Shown: positions 26,680 through 35,998, numbered from the stretch's first letter. The stretch: DNA of 64,000 nucleotides from Shewanella canadensis (GCF_003966225.1 NZ_RXNU01000005.1:1-64000); one strand, 5' to 3'. The notes: generated by a model not told the origin, from the letters alone. Made by a program: numbers and translations.

Positions 26680-27441
26680 CTAATCTAATACCCCCAATGT
26701 GTGGGCCAGATTGACGAGTTGAGCACGATTCTTCGCATGAAACAGCTCCTTAAGGCGGGTGAGGTGGTAATTCACACCGCTTTCAGAAAGCATCAGTTGA
26801 TTACTGATCTCATCACAGGCATATCCTTCAGCTGTTAGCGCCAATACCTGAAGGCTCTTTGCCGACAAGCAGTTAAAGTTGGTAACCGGGTTTATCTGAG
26901 TGATAAATTGCTCGTTGAGTGAACTTGAAAAAAGTTGCAGCTGGGCATTTATCTCCTCCAGATTATCGTTAAGTATTTTGACCAGTGCTTGACGTTCCAT
27001 GTTGGAAAAGAAAACAAACACGGCAGTCCAATCACTATGATATTTAACCGGGAAGTACCAAACCCCACGGCTGTGGATCTCATTTTGCTCCATTAACTTC
27101 TTAAATTGCGCTCCTTTTCCTCCGCTGTAATCGGGGTCACGCCAGATATTCAGCCCCATGACATTTTTTTCCTGATAACCGGCGTCAAAACGGGCAAACG
27201 ATTGAAGGTAATCGTGTCTGAACCGTCTTATCTTCTCACTCGAAAAGACACTATATTGAGCTTTTTGCATCTCATTAGGCACGCGACGGCTCAACTTTTT
27301 AAAGTCAATTCCCTGAGGCATTCTGTTTTTTGTCGTGATACCGTAAAAAAACTCAGTGATACCGTATTGCGCCATATAGTCACTGATTAGCTGCATCTGC
27401 TGTGCGGGTACCTGACAAGGTTTTGTATCGATTGTATTCAT
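26680..27441 (-). CDS. LuxR-type transcriptional regulator, copy 2
   Basis: 253 aa. The sensor-like N-terminal domain contains ITEFFYGITTK, RRVPNEMQKAQYS and GLNIWRDPDYSGGKG. The C-terminal helix-turn-helix is LTAEGYACDEISNQLMLSES followed by KNRAQLV and the ending LGVLD, shared with copies 3 and 4. It lies 207 bp downstream of tetraheme cytochrome 2 on the same strand and is convergent with copy 1. Each regulator probably controls a nearby cytochrome gene, but which one cannot be read from the sequence. Confidence 0.9.
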   Translation of the reverse strand: MNTIDTKPCQVPAQQMQLISDYMAQYGITEFFYGITTKNRMPQGIDFKKLSRRVPNEMQKAQYSVFSSEKIRRFRHDYLQSFARFDAGYQEKNVMGLNIWRDPDYSGGKGAQFKKLMEQNEIHSRGVWYFPVKYHSDWTAVFVFFSNMERQALVKILNDNLEEINAQLQLFSSSLNEQFITQINPVTNFNCLSAKSLQVLALTAEGYACDEISNQLMLSESGVNYHLTRLKELFHAKNRAQLVNLAHTLGVLD

Positions 27442-27559
27442 AAAAATCGTTATTTTTCTTAGTTGTCCGTCTTAGTTATCCGGTTAAGTCCAATAGTGTT
27501 CATTTGTCCGTATGGAGATAACAATAATCTCTGTGTTGTATTTTTATTATATGAAATTT

Positions 27560-27592
27560 AAGAGCCTGATACATCAGAGTATACAGGCTCTT
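27560..27592 (-). terminator. Rho-independent terminator of tetraheme cytochrome 2
   Basis: A 9-bp stem AAGAGCCTG/CAGGCTCTT; on the minus strand it is followed by AAATTTCAT and then an AT-rich run. It lies 56 bp past the stop codon at 27648. Confidence 0.6.
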
Positions 27593-27647
27593 GTGGTAGA
27601 TATTACACTCAACTATTTAAATGAGCTGGTCGAATGTGAGTCTTGAC

Positions 27648-29540
27648 TTAATCAGCCGAATTTTTATGGCAGGTCATACAGGAGTATGGGTCAGGGAACA
27701 CCCGGCTCATGTCCCAGTCAGAGTTAACAGAACTCCATACTTTTTCATAGGCCTTATAGTTACCGTCTTTATCTCTGGGTAGGGCATTGAGTTCATTGGG
27801 ATCATTATAGATGAAATCGTTACTCTTAATATCATCACCCTGATAGAGTTTTTGCGTCGAAGCTTCACCATGGTGGACCGGTTTTGACTCGCCCCCGTGA
27901 CACCAGAAACAGCGAGCGGTTTCACCGTGGCCTTTAGGCGCGCCGTTATTGCCATGACAGGTCGCGCAATAGTAAGGCTGTGTTTCATCGAAACCGTCAC
28001 TACTGTTTATCGGCCAGCTGTATCCGCCATGGCCATTAGGATCTTTACTCTCGTTATGACACTCGGTGCAATCGGCAATTCCCCAACCAAAATGGCTTGT
28101 TTCCAGTATTGGCCCCTGACTATCTTCCGGTAGAGGGAATACCTGAAGCGTCATCACATCGCTGCCATCCTCCTGTGGACTAAAGTCACGTTCGGTAACC
28201 TCTTTTCCTGAATACTCAGTCATTCCAAATAATTCATAGTGAGACTTAATCGCGGCCATGGCAAAGCCAAGCGGTTGGTTCATGACCCCGACATCAGGCA
28301 TGATATGCAGTGCATTGCCACCGAAGTTGGAGTTCCAATCTAAGCGGCAGTGCTCCGGGTTAACTGCTATGTCTTGTCCGCCACCGGCAGGTGATGAGAA
28401 ATCACATGTAGAGTGAGCATTAAAGTCTCCCTGAACCGCCATATCACCATATGCGGTTGTCCAGCCTCTGCCTACTTCCGATGCGACTTTTAGTGCTCTG
28501 AACAGAGCAAAATGACCGACTTCGGCCCCGGTAGACAGAGAGGGCCAATAGTTAAACGCTATGTCTGTTCCCGCGTCCGCTGCCGATAGGAAGATATCCA
28601 TCTTGGTTATCACACCATTTTGAAAAATATCCGGTCTCATATTGTGAGGCGTCACTTCGAGGTTTATCAGATCCGTCGGTGCCTGCGTCATTGAGGGCAC
28701 TAAACGAAGTAGTGGGAGTATCACCTTGCCACCATTTTCTGAAAGTCTTGCCATCTCTCTGTCTTGAACCCAATGTCGGCGTTCGGTCATCTCAGGCGAA
28801 AACGGCTGGAAACGTATATTCATTCCCGGTTGGATCCAAAACTGATCCATGCGGCCATAGGTCACTTCACCCTGAGGCCCCAAGCCATCGAGTGTGCCAT
28901 TGAGCGTAGTCAGATCACCGCCATCGAAGGTGAACCGGAAATGCCAGTCCCTGCCCATATAGTTATCATAATTGACCAGATTATCCTTAAGGTCATTATC
29001 TTGTTCGTCGAATACTCCATCTCTATTGCTATCCCAGGATAGAGTGAACTCATAGGTATCCCGGCCGCTGTTTTGTGGTGAGATGACAGATTCGAGCTTC
29101 AGGTCATTACGGGTAATGGCCAGATAACGAAGTGCATCAAACACCGAGTAATGGCCATCAACAAAAATATCGCCTCGAGCACTACCGGCTCCCAACCCAT
29201 CGGGATTTGTGCTCAGCACTTGATGCATCTTAGCGGCATCGATAACGATTGGCGTAGCTTTAGGGTTAAAGACTCCATCTTTATGCGCATCTCTCTCATC
29301 AATATGACCATCATTAGTGAGATCTCGTGCGTCTTCACTCTGTAGCCAATCTTTAAGAGGGTCGGGGAAACGGCCCAGATAAACATTGAAGGTGCCTTCG
29401 AATTTTGCTTCAGGTTTAATGTCCAGAGTGAGGTATTTGGGCTTTTCAGGCTCAGGAATAACGGGTGTCTCAGTGGTGTCATCACTGCCGCAACCCGTTA
29501 ACAGGCCAAGTAATAGCGCACTGGTTAGTATTTTTTTCAT
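27648..29540 (-). CDS. Tetraheme c-type cytochrome lipoprotein, copy 2
   Basis: About 630 aa. The start used is ATG 29540, which lies 6 bp after GAGAG; ATG 29546 overlaps that site. The lipobox is LLTGCGSDD. The calcium loops are DLTNDGHIDERD and DSNRDGVFDEQD. CxxCH motifs are CTECH, CATCH, CFWCH and CMTCH, with the same spacing as in copy 1. Strong similarity to copies 3 and 4 runs through the middle domain (MRPDIFQNGVITKMDIFLSA, PEMTERRHWVQDREMARL). It lies 204 bp downstream of regulator copy 3 and upstream of regulator copy 2 on the same strand. Confidence 0.92.
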   Translation of the reverse strand: MKKILTSALLLGLLTGCGSDDTTETPVIPEPEKPKYLTLDIKPEAKFEGTFNVYLGRFPDPLKDWLQSEDARDLTNDGHIDERDAHKDGVFNPKATPIVIDAAKMHQVLSTNPDGLGAGSARGDIFVDGHYSVFDALRYLAITRNDLKLESVISPQNSGRDTYEFTLSWDSNRDGVFDEQDNDLKDNLVNYDNYMGRDWHFRFTFDGGDLTTLNGTLDGLGPQGEVTYGRMDQFWIQPGMNIRFQPFSPEMTERRHWVQDREMARLSENGGKVILPLLRLVPSMTQAPTDLINLEVTPHNMRPDIFQNGVITKMDIFLSAADAGTDIAFNYWPSLSTGAEVGHFALFRALKVASEVGRGWTTAYGDMAVQGDFNAHSTCDFSSPAGGGQDIAVNPEHCRLDWNSNFGGNALHIMPDVGVMNQPLGFAMAAIKSHYELFGMTEYSGKEVTERDFSPQEDGSDVMTLQVFPLPEDSQGPILETSHFGWGIADCTECHNESKDPNGHGGYSWPINSSDGFDETQPYYCATCHGNNGAPKGHGETARCFWCHGGESKPVHHGEASTQKLYQGDDIKSNDFIYNDPNELNALPRDKDGNYKAYEKVWSSVNSDWDMSRVFPDPYSCMTCHKNSAD

Positions 29541-29698
29541 TATCATCTCTCGTGGTGTTAATCGGATCCGGATTTTTAATTGAGTTATAAATTGGCCGAG
29601 TTAAGCGTAGCGAAACTTGATAATTGAAACCCTATTCAGATTTGCAGGGTTTTGAACTTGGTGGGGATGCTGTGATATTTATTTCAAAAGGAACATAA

Positions 29699-29741
29699 AG
29701 TGTGATGAACCGCAAAGAAAGCGGTCGCAGTTCCTCACACT
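29699..29741 (-). terminator. Bulged stem-loop after regulator copy 3, probable terminator
   Basis: The outer arms AGTGTGA/TCACACT and inner arms ACCGC/GCGGT form a 43-bp hairpin 9 bp past the stop codon at 29750. On the minus strand it is followed by TTTATGTT, a weak U tract. It could also act on the leader of cytochrome 2. Confidence 0.5.
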
Positions 29742-29749
29742 GAGTTAAA

Positions 29750-30511
29750 TCAATCCAACACGCCTAATGAGTGAGCAAAACTCACCAGTTGGGCCCGGTT
29801 TTTTGCATTAAACAGCTCTTTGAGACGGTTTTGATGATAGTGCACGCCGCTTTCTGTCATCACCAAGGTTTCACCGATCTCCTCGCAGGAGTAGCCTTGT
29901 GCGGTGAGTTTCAGCACCTGTAAAGCCTTGGCTGAGAGGCAGTTAAAGTTAGTGATGGGGTTGAGCTGAGCAATACACTGTTCATTGAACAGGCTGGAGT
30001 AGAGTTGTAGTTGGTAGTTAATTTGCTCACGGTTAGCGTTGAGATTCTGACTGAGTGTTTTTCTGTCCAGTGGAGAAAATAAAACAAAAACAGCAAACCA
30101 GTCAGGGTTGTATTTGATGGGCAACAGCCATAGAGCACGACTGACGATACCATACTCATCCATCAGGCGTTTAAACTGCTCGCCTTTACCACCGCTATAG
30201 TCGGGGTCACGCCAAATATTCAGCCCGGGAAGGTTTTTATCGAAGTAGGCTTCATCACCAGCGGCAAAATGTTGCAGATAGCGCTGGCGGTACATCCGTA
30301 TATTGTCACTGGAACTGATGCCATATCTTGCCTTAAGCATCTCATTTGGCATGCGTCGGCGTAGTTTTTTAAATTCATTGGTCGCAGGCATTAATGACTT
30401 GGTTGTAATACCATAAAAGAATTCACTCACCCCTTGTTCGGCTAAAAATTCACTGGCAAGGCGAACATGTTCGCGGTCGATGTCACAAGGTTTATTGTAA
30501 ATATTGGTCAT
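29750..30511 (-). CDS. LuxR-type transcriptional regulator, copy 3
   Basis: 253 aa with the same two-part layout as copy 2. Key blocks are VSEFFYGITTKS, RRMPNEMLKARYG, GLNIWRDPDYSGGKG and CIAQLNPITNFNCLSAK. The helix-turn-helix is LTAQGYSCEEIGETLVMTES with NRLKELFNAKNRAQLVSF. The last ~80 residues are nearly the same as in copy 4, while the sensor-like part differs more, which suggests that the DNA targets are similar and the signals may differ. It sits 158 bp after cytochrome 3 and 204 bp before cytochrome 2. Confidence 0.9.
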   Translation of the reverse strand: MTNIYNKPCDIDREHVRLASEFLAEQGVSEFFYGITTKSLMPATNEFKKLRRRMPNEMLKARYGISSSDNIRMYRQRYLQHFAAGDEAYFDKNLPGLNIWRDPDYSGGKGEQFKRLMDEYGIVSRALWLLPIKYNPDWFAVFVLFSPLDRKTLSQNLNANREQINYQLQLYSSLFNEQCIAQLNPITNFNCLSAKALQVLKLTAQGYSCEEIGETLVMTESGVHYHQNRLKELFNAKNRAQLVSFAHSLGVLD

Positions 30512-30609
30512 AGATAATACTGGCTAATCAATGTTATTTAATGCTGTGCTGAGTCTTGGTTAATCTCTGAGTTAATGAGACTACCCATGGTGATATTCAT
30601 TGTCAAAGA

Positions 30610-30637
30610 GGGCTTGAGCGTTTTGCAGCCCAAGCCC
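30610..30637 (-). terminator. Hairpin after tetraheme cytochrome 3, probable terminator
   Basis: A GGGCTTG/CAAGCCC stem lies about 32 bp past the stop codon at 30669; the minus-strand tail TCTTTG is a weak U tract. Confidence 0.5.
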
Positions 30638-30668
30638 GATTAGGCTAATTAACTTGGGTTATCTCGCC

Positions 30669-32618
30669 CTAATCTTGGTTAGGATGGCAAGTCATACAGG
30701 AGTAAGGATCGGGGAATACCCGGCTCATATCCCAGTCAGAGTTTACCGAGCTCATCAGGTCCGTATACTCCTCATAGTTACCCATGCTATCTCTTGGTAG
30801 CGCATTTACGTCTTTAGGGATGTTGGTATTGTAGATATGGGTGTTACTCTTAATTTCTCCTTTGCTGTCCTGATAACGTCGCTGAGTAGAAGCATCTCCA
30901 TGGTGTAAGGGGCGGTTATCTTTCGTGTCATGACACCAGAAACAGCGTGCAGTTTCGTTATGTCCCTGCGGTGCCCCATTGCTCCCATGACAGGTGGCAC
31001 AGTAATAAGGCTGAGTCTCATCGAAGCCATCTTTCGAGTTAATCGGCCAACTGTGGCCTCCATGGCCCAATGGATCTTTACTCTCATTGTGGCATTCGGT
31101 GCAATCGGCGATTCCCCAGCCGAAGTGAGTGGTTTTTAGCAGGGCCCTGTTTGATTCAGAGTTCGTGTCATCGGGGAGGTCAAATACCTGAAGTGTCATG
31201 ATATCCGAGCCATCTTCGGCCTGGCTGAAATCACGTTCCATGATATCTTTACCGGAATACTCCGGCATTCCCCACACCTTATAATGAGACTTAATTGCCG
31301 CATGAACATATTCGACCGGCTGGTTCATTACCCATACATCGGACATGATATGAACGGCCCAGCCACCGAAATTAGTTCTCCAATCTATGCGACAATGTTC
31401 CGGATCTACCTCTATCTCCATGTTTCCACCAGCCGGTGATGAGAAGTCACATGTTGAATTACGGGTGAAGTCTTTTACGATTGCCATTTCACCATACCCG
31501 GTTGTCCATCCACGGCCAACAACAGATGCGACACCGTTAATTCTAAATAGAGCAAAATGTTCTATCTTTGCCCCGGTAGAGAGAGTAGGCCAGTAATTGA
31601 AGGCAATATCCTGTCCGGCATCGGCTGCGGATAGGAAGACATCCATCTTAGTGATCACACCCGGCTGGAAGATATCCGGTCTCATATTGTGTGCGGTGAC
31701 TTCCAGGTTTTTAATAATCGTAGGAGGCTCATTCTCTTTTTTGTAGTCGATGGACATAGTCGGTAGGATAACCTTGCCACCGGACTCCTCAAGCCTTGCC
31801 ATTTCACGATCCTGAGCCCATCGTCTTCTCTCAGTCATCTCAGGAGAGAAGGGTTGGAAGCGAATGGTCATGCCAGGTTGGATCCAAAATTGATCCATTC
31901 TGGAGTAGGTGAGCTCGCCCTGAGGGCCAATACCACTGATGGTGCTGTCGATTTTCTTAAACTCTCCACCATCGAATTTAGACCTGAAATGCCAATCTTT
32001 ACCCTTAAAATTGGCATAGATATCGTTATCCTGTTCATCGAAAATACCATCGCCATTGATGTCCCAGGACACCACAAATTCGAAGGTATCACGGCCGCTG
32101 TTTTCCGGGGTGACAATATTTTCGAGTTTAAGATCATCACGTGTAACGGCAAGGTAGCGCAACGCATCAAATACGCCGTAGTGACCGTGAACGAAAATAT
32201 CGTTACGGGCAGTGCCCGCCCCCAAGCCATCAGGGTTGGTCATTAATAGCTGATGCATCTTAGCTGCATCTACTTTGATGCTGGCCTCTTTAGGGTTATA
32301 CACGCCAGCCAAGTGTGCATCACGCTCATCTATCCAGCCATCTTTGTTAAAATCTACGTCAGGACCATCGGCTTTGGGCCTGTCTTTATCATCAAGATCG
32401 CTGTTGTCATGTATCCAGTGAGTCACAGGGTCATCGTAGCGACCTAAGTTCACATAAAACTCACCGGTAAACTTAGTATCAGGTTTGATATCTAAGGTTA
32501 GGTATTTTGATTTCTCAGGCTTCGGCTCTTCTGGAGTTACAGGAGTTTGTGGCGAGTCATCACTGCCACAGCCTGCTAACATGCTCAGTAAAAGCGCGCT
32601 ATATAGCTTTCTTCTCAT
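30669..32618 (-). CDS. Tetraheme c-type cytochrome lipoprotein, copy 3
   Basis: About 649 aa. Three ATG codons stand in a row after GAGAGAG; the third (32618) has the best spacing. The lipobox is MLAGCGSDD. The first calcium loop (DFNKDGWIDERD) comes after an insertion rich in Asp, and the second is DINGDGIFDEQD. Hemes bind at CTECH, CATCH, CFWCH and CMTCH. PEMTERRRWAQDREMARL and NMRPDIFQPGVITKMDVFLS show close kinship with copies 2 and 4. A long dyad at 32707-32744 lies in the gap upstream. Confidence 0.92.
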   Translation of the reverse strand: MRRKLYSALLLSMLAGCGSDDSPQTPVTPEEPKPEKSKYLTLDIKPDTKFTGEFYVNLGRYDDPVTHWIHDNSDLDDKDRPKADGPDVDFNKDGWIDERDAHLAGVYNPKEASIKVDAAKMHQLLMTNPDGLGAGTARNDIFVHGHYGVFDALRYLAVTRDDLKLENIVTPENSGRDTFEFVVSWDINGDGIFDEQDNDIYANFKGKDWHFRSKFDGGEFKKIDSTISGIGPQGELTYSRMDQFWIQPGMTIRFQPFSPEMTERRRWAQDREMARLEESGGKVILPTMSIDYKKENEPPTIIKNLEVTAHNMRPDIFQPGVITKMDVFLSAADAGQDIAFNYWPTLSTGAKIEHFALFRINGVASVVGRGWTTGYGEMAIVKDFTRNSTCDFSSPAGGNMEIEVDPEHCRIDWRTNFGGWAVHIMSDVWVMNQPVEYVHAAIKSHYKVWGMPEYSGKDIMERDFSQAEDGSDIMTLQVFDLPDDTNSESNRALLKTTHFGWGIADCTECHNESKDPLGHGGHSWPINSKDGFDETQPYYCATCHGSNGAPQGHNETARCFWCHDTKDNRPLHHGDASTQRRYQDSKGEIKSNTHIYNTNIPKDVNALPRDSMGNYEEYTDLMSSVNSDWDMSRVFPDPYSCMTCHPNQD

Positions 32619-32706
32619 CATCATCTCTCTCGGTGTAAGTTGTTGAATTATTTTTTAGGTTACAAATTACATCTGAATTTGCAGACACGAGATTAGCCGA
32701 TGCGAT

Positions 32707-32744
32707 CCGCCAAAACGCTACGACTAGTCGTAGTGTTTTAGCGG
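32707..32744. promoter_or_regulatory. 38-bp near-perfect inverted repeat
   Basis: The arms centre on CTACGACT/AGTCGTAG and extend outward through AAAACG/TGTTTT to CCGC/GCGG, with two mismatched pairs and no loop. It lies between the end of regulator copy 4 (32825) and the start of cytochrome 3 (32618), about 90 bp before that start. No U tract follows on the minus strand. It could be an operator for a dimeric regulator such as a LuxR-type protein, or a terminator of regulator copy 4. Confidence 0.55.
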
Positions 32745-32824
32745 GGAAAAGAGAGTTGTGATGTGGATATGATTTTAACCGGAAGTTGAATAATTGTTTT
32801 TGCTTTGAATTAAGGCGAATCGAA

Positions 32825-33586
32825 TTAATCAAGGACGCCTAATGAGTGGGCAAAACTCACCAGCTGAGCCCGGTTTTTGGCATTAAACAGCTCTTTTAGG
32901 CGGTTTTGGTGATAGTTAACTCCACTTTCGGAGATTGTCAGTTGCTCTCCGATCTCATCGCTTGAATGGCCTTGAGCCGTAAGTTGCAGTACCTGCATCG
33001 TCTTAGCAGACAGGCAGTTAAAATTGGTGATGGGATTGAGCTGGGCAATACACTGCTCATTAAAAAAACTGGAATAGAGCTGCAGTTGGTGATCTATCTG
33101 TTCCTTATGGGCCTGTAAGATTTCTTTGAGTGCCTCTTGTTCGAGATCGGAGAAGAAAACATAGACCGCTTCCCAGTTTGAATTATGTTTTATCGGAAAT
33201 CGCCAGGCTCCCCAGCTTTTGAAACCATACTCATCCCTTAGTCGTTGTAACTGTTGACCCTTTGCCGTTGTTATATCGGCGTTTTTTAACAGGTTTAACC
33301 CTAATTTTTGCTTTTCGAAGTAACCATCATCGGAGGCTGCAAAATGCGAAAGATAGTGATGGCGGTACTCCATGATTGTCTTGCTGGAGCAGAGCATATA
33401 TCTCGCCTTCAGCATTTCGTTGGGAACTCGTTGTCGCAACTTTTTGAATCTTTCCTTTGTAGTTGGCTTCGTCTTGATCGTAATGCCATAGAAGAACTCT
33501 GTAATGCCATAATCGGCCAGGTACTCACGAACGAAGCTAATATACTTAGGGTCAATGTCGCAGGGTTTAGATGTACAGTTTCTCAT
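32825..33586 (-). CDS. LuxR-type transcriptional regulator, copy 4
   Basis: 253 aa. The sensor-like domain has ITEFFYGITIKT, RQRVPNEMLKARYM and a less conserved middle part (LNLLKNADITTAKGQQLQ) where copies 2 and 3 have NIWRDPDYSGGKG, so this copy may respond to a different cue. The helix-turn-helix LTAQGHSSDEIGEQLTISES and the end KNRAQLVSFAHSLGVLD closely match copy 3. It lies 166 bp downstream of cytochrome 4 on the same strand and 206 bp upstream of cytochrome 3. Confidence 0.9.
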   Translation of the reverse strand: MRNCTSKPCDIDPKYISFVREYLADYGITEFFYGITIKTKPTTKERFKKLRQRVPNEMLKARYMLCSSKTIMEYRHHYLSHFAASDDGYFEKQKLGLNLLKNADITTAKGQQLQRLRDEYGFKSWGAWRFPIKHNSNWEAVYVFFSDLEQEALKEILQAHKEQIDHQLQLYSSFFNEQCIAQLNPITNFNCLSAKTMQVLQLTAQGHSSDEIGEQLTISESGVNYHQNRLKELFNAKNRAQLVSFAHSLGVLD

Positions 33587-33712
33587 AGAAATGGTTCTTT
33601 TCGGTGTTGCATTTTGGGCGGCATCGAGTGCCTTTAGCTCTTATCAACAGTACTTAACAATAGTACTTATCAAGGCAGAATATAGGGATAATACACTAGC
33701 GTCAAAGTAGAA

Positions 33713-33734
33713 CAGGGGCGCTAGTGTGCCCCTG
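33713..33734 (-). terminator. Hairpin after tetraheme cytochrome 4, probable terminator
   Basis: A CAGGGGC/GCCCCTG stem with an 8-base loop lies 19 bp past the stop codon at 33753; TTCTACTTT follows on the minus strand. Confidence 0.55.
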
Positions 33735-33752
33735 AGTCTAATCCCAATTATT

Positions 33753-35684
33753 TTAAGGTTTTTGGTGACAAGTCATGCAGGAGTACGGATCAGGGAAGGG
33801 CTTACTCATGTCCCAATCGGAATTTACAGAGCTCCAAATATTGTCATACTCCCTGAAGTTACCCATCTTATCTCTTGGTAATGCGGCGATCTCATTAGGG
33901 TAATTATAAATATGAGAGTTACTCTTTACCTCATCCCCTTGATAGAAACGTTGAGTCGATGCATCGCCATGATGTGCAGGACGATTTTCTTCTGAGTCGT
34001 GGCACCAGAAGCAGCGAGCGGTTTCACCATGAGCCTTTGGTGCACCGTTATTCCCATGACAAGTGGCACAATAGTAAGGTTGGACTTCATCGAAGCCATC
34101 ACTGCTGTTGACTGGCCAGCTGTAACCGCCATGACCCAGCGGCTGCTTAGTTTCATTGTGACACTCTGTGCAATCGGCTATACCCCAACCAAAATGAGTT
34201 GGTTGCAAAACGGGTCCCTGCGCGTCTTCAGGTAGTTCATAGACCTGAAGCGTCATGACGTCAGAACCATCTTCTTCGAGGCTGAAGTCGCGTTCGACTC
34301 GATCTTTTCCGGAGTACTCAGGCATTCCCCATGTTTCATAGTGATCTTTAAACCCTGCCATAACGAATTCCGGAGGCTGATTCATCACCCACCTATCTGA
34401 CATAAGGTGAACAACGTTACCACCAAACCTGGATTGCCAATCCCGGCGGCAATGTTCGGGATCCACAACTATTCCTTGGGATGAAAAATCGCAAACCGAA
34501 TGGCGGGAAAAGTCACTCTGTGTGGCATGCTCACCATACATAGTGCTCCAACCGCGTCCTACTTCAGAGGAAATACCTTGTGCTCGGAATAGGGCAAAGC
34601 TACCGACTTCTGCACCGGTTGAGAGTGATGGCCAATAGTTGAACTTAATATCTAACCCAGCATCTGCAGCAGAGAGAAATATATCCATCCCCGTAATTAC
34701 TCCAGGCTGGAATATATCGGGTCTCATGTTATGTGCTGTGACTTCCAGATCTTTAATCACAGTGGGTGTCATCGGTGGGGGAGTGTTAACTGAGAAAGTC
34801 GGAACGATGACCTTGCCACTATTTTGTGTCAGGCGTGACATTTCCCTATCTTGTACCCAGTGGCGTCTCTGAGTCATTTCCGGAGAGAATGACTGGAAAC
34901 GTATCTTCATACCGGGTTTTAGCCAGAATTGATCCATACGTTCATAGCTAGCTTCGCCCTGAGGTCCAACACCATTAAGGGTTCCGTTTGCTTTAGCCAT
35001 TTCGCCGTTTTCAAAGGTAAATCTGAAGTGCCAGTCAGGGCTTTCATAGTTGCTGGAATTCACTCCACAACCATAGATATCACCAGACTCTTTGCTGATA
35101 TTATCGGTGTCACTGAACTCACCGTCGCCGTTACAATCCCACGACAGGGTAAACTCATAGGTGTCGCGGCCACTGTCGTTATAACCAATAATATTATCAA
35201 GTTTAATATCATTGCGGGTGAGGGCCAGATAACGCAGTGCATCAAACACAGAATAGTGACCCGATACAAAAATATCACTTCTGGCACTTCCAACACCTAA
35301 ACCATCCGGGTTGGTCATCAACAGCTGATGCATCTCAGCTGCATCGACGATAATTGCGGCCTCTGGTTCGTTGACTATCCCTGCTAGCAGTGCGTCTCGC
35401 TCATCAACTGCATAGTATTGACCTGTCTCCATCTTGTCGTGGGTGTGATTGCCTTGATGATATGCCTCATCGCTCTGAAGCCAGGCTTTGACCGGATCGG
35501 GATATCGGCCCAGATTTACCTTGAATGTACCTACGAATTTGGCTTCGGGCTTAACGTCAACGGTCAGGTACTTAGGTTTATCCGGTTGCGGACTCACAAG
35601 CTCATCAGGCTGGTCTTGAGTATCGTCGCTGCCACAACCACTGAGTAGGCCGAGCACCAAGGTACTTAGCAATAATTTTTTCAT
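33753..35684 (-). CDS. Tetraheme c-type cytochrome lipoprotein, copy 4
   Basis: About 643 aa from the third of three consecutive ATGs, 6 bp after GAGAG. The lipobox is LLSGCGSDD. Heme motifs are CTECH, CATCH, CFWCH and CMTCH. The first calcium loop has decayed: where the others have D-N-DG-IDERD, this one has DKMETGQYYAVDERD. The second loop (DCNGDGEFSDTD) is followed by an insert with an extra Cys pair (SWDCNGDG ... YGCGVN), which could form a disulfide. It is the first gene, in the direction of transcription, of the cytochrome-LuxR alternation. Confidence 0.92.
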   Translation of the reverse strand: MKKLLLSTLVLGLLSGCGSDDTQDQPDELVSPQPDKPKYLTVDVKPEAKFVGTFKVNLGRYPDPVKAWLQSDEAYHQGNHTHDKMETGQYYAVDERDALLAGIVNEPEAAIIVDAAEMHQLLMTNPDGLGVGSARSDIFVSGHYSVFDALRYLALTRNDIKLDNIIGYNDSGRDTYEFTLSWDCNGDGEFSDTDNISKESGDIYGCGVNSSNYESPDWHFRFTFENGEMAKANGTLNGVGPQGEASYERMDQFWLKPGMKIRFQSFSPEMTQRRHWVQDREMSRLTQNSGKVIVPTFSVNTPPPMTPTVIKDLEVTAHNMRPDIFQPGVITGMDIFLSAADAGLDIKFNYWPSLSTGAEVGSFALFRAQGISSEVGRGWSTMYGEHATQSDFSRHSVCDFSSQGIVVDPEHCRRDWQSRFGGNVVHLMSDRWVMNQPPEFVMAGFKDHYETWGMPEYSGKDRVERDFSLEEDGSDVMTLQVYELPEDAQGPVLQPTHFGWGIADCTECHNETKQPLGHGGYSWPVNSSDGFDEVQPYYCATCHGNNGAPKAHGETARCFWCHDSEENRPAHHGDASTQRFYQGDEVKSNSHIYNYPNEIAALPRDKMGNFREYDNIWSSVNSDWDMSKPFPDPYSCMTCHQKP

Positions 35685-35690
35685 CATCAT

Positions 35691-35973
35691 CTCTCATTTG
35701 AATTATTGTTAGCCCAAGATTGGGCAAAATGAGAGTAGCGAATGTCAGCAATGTAAACCTTAATGGATCTGTTAGGATTTTTTTGCAGAGATCTCAGGTG
35801 TGATCTTCATTGCTATTTCAGCTTTATTTATCTCTTAGCTAGCACTTATTGCGGGCCGTGAAACAGATATTGTACTGATGTTTAGGACTAATGGTTTAGC
35901 ATTAGTGAGTAAAAATAATGAAAAATTTCAGAGCCGGTGGGAAGAGGGCGTAGGTGTTAACAGGAAAGACATA
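35691..35973. other. Intergenic region upstream of cytochrome 4
   Basis: About 280 bp with the promoter of cytochrome copy 4 somewhere inside. I see no gene and no convincing operator. Confidence 0.5.
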
Positions 35974-35998
35974 CCGAGTGTTTAGGTGAAACACTCGG
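35974..35998 (-). terminator. Hairpin after the BtuF-like gene, probable terminator
   Basis: A 10-bp stem CCGAGTGTTT/AAACACTCGG with a 5-base loop lies 34 bp past the stop codon at 36032. The minus-strand tail (TATGTCTTT) is a weak U tract. Confidence 0.55.

Noticed and set aside
31854..32246. Plus-strand 130-residue frame and similar frames inside the cytochrome genes
   Set aside because: They are antisense shadows of strongly coding minus-strand genes and have no recognisable domains or ribosome sites.
23783..35684. OmcA/MtrC-family decaheme cytochromes
   Set aside because: Each protein has only four CxxCH, all near the C terminus, and lacks the two pentaheme domains of OmcA/MtrC.
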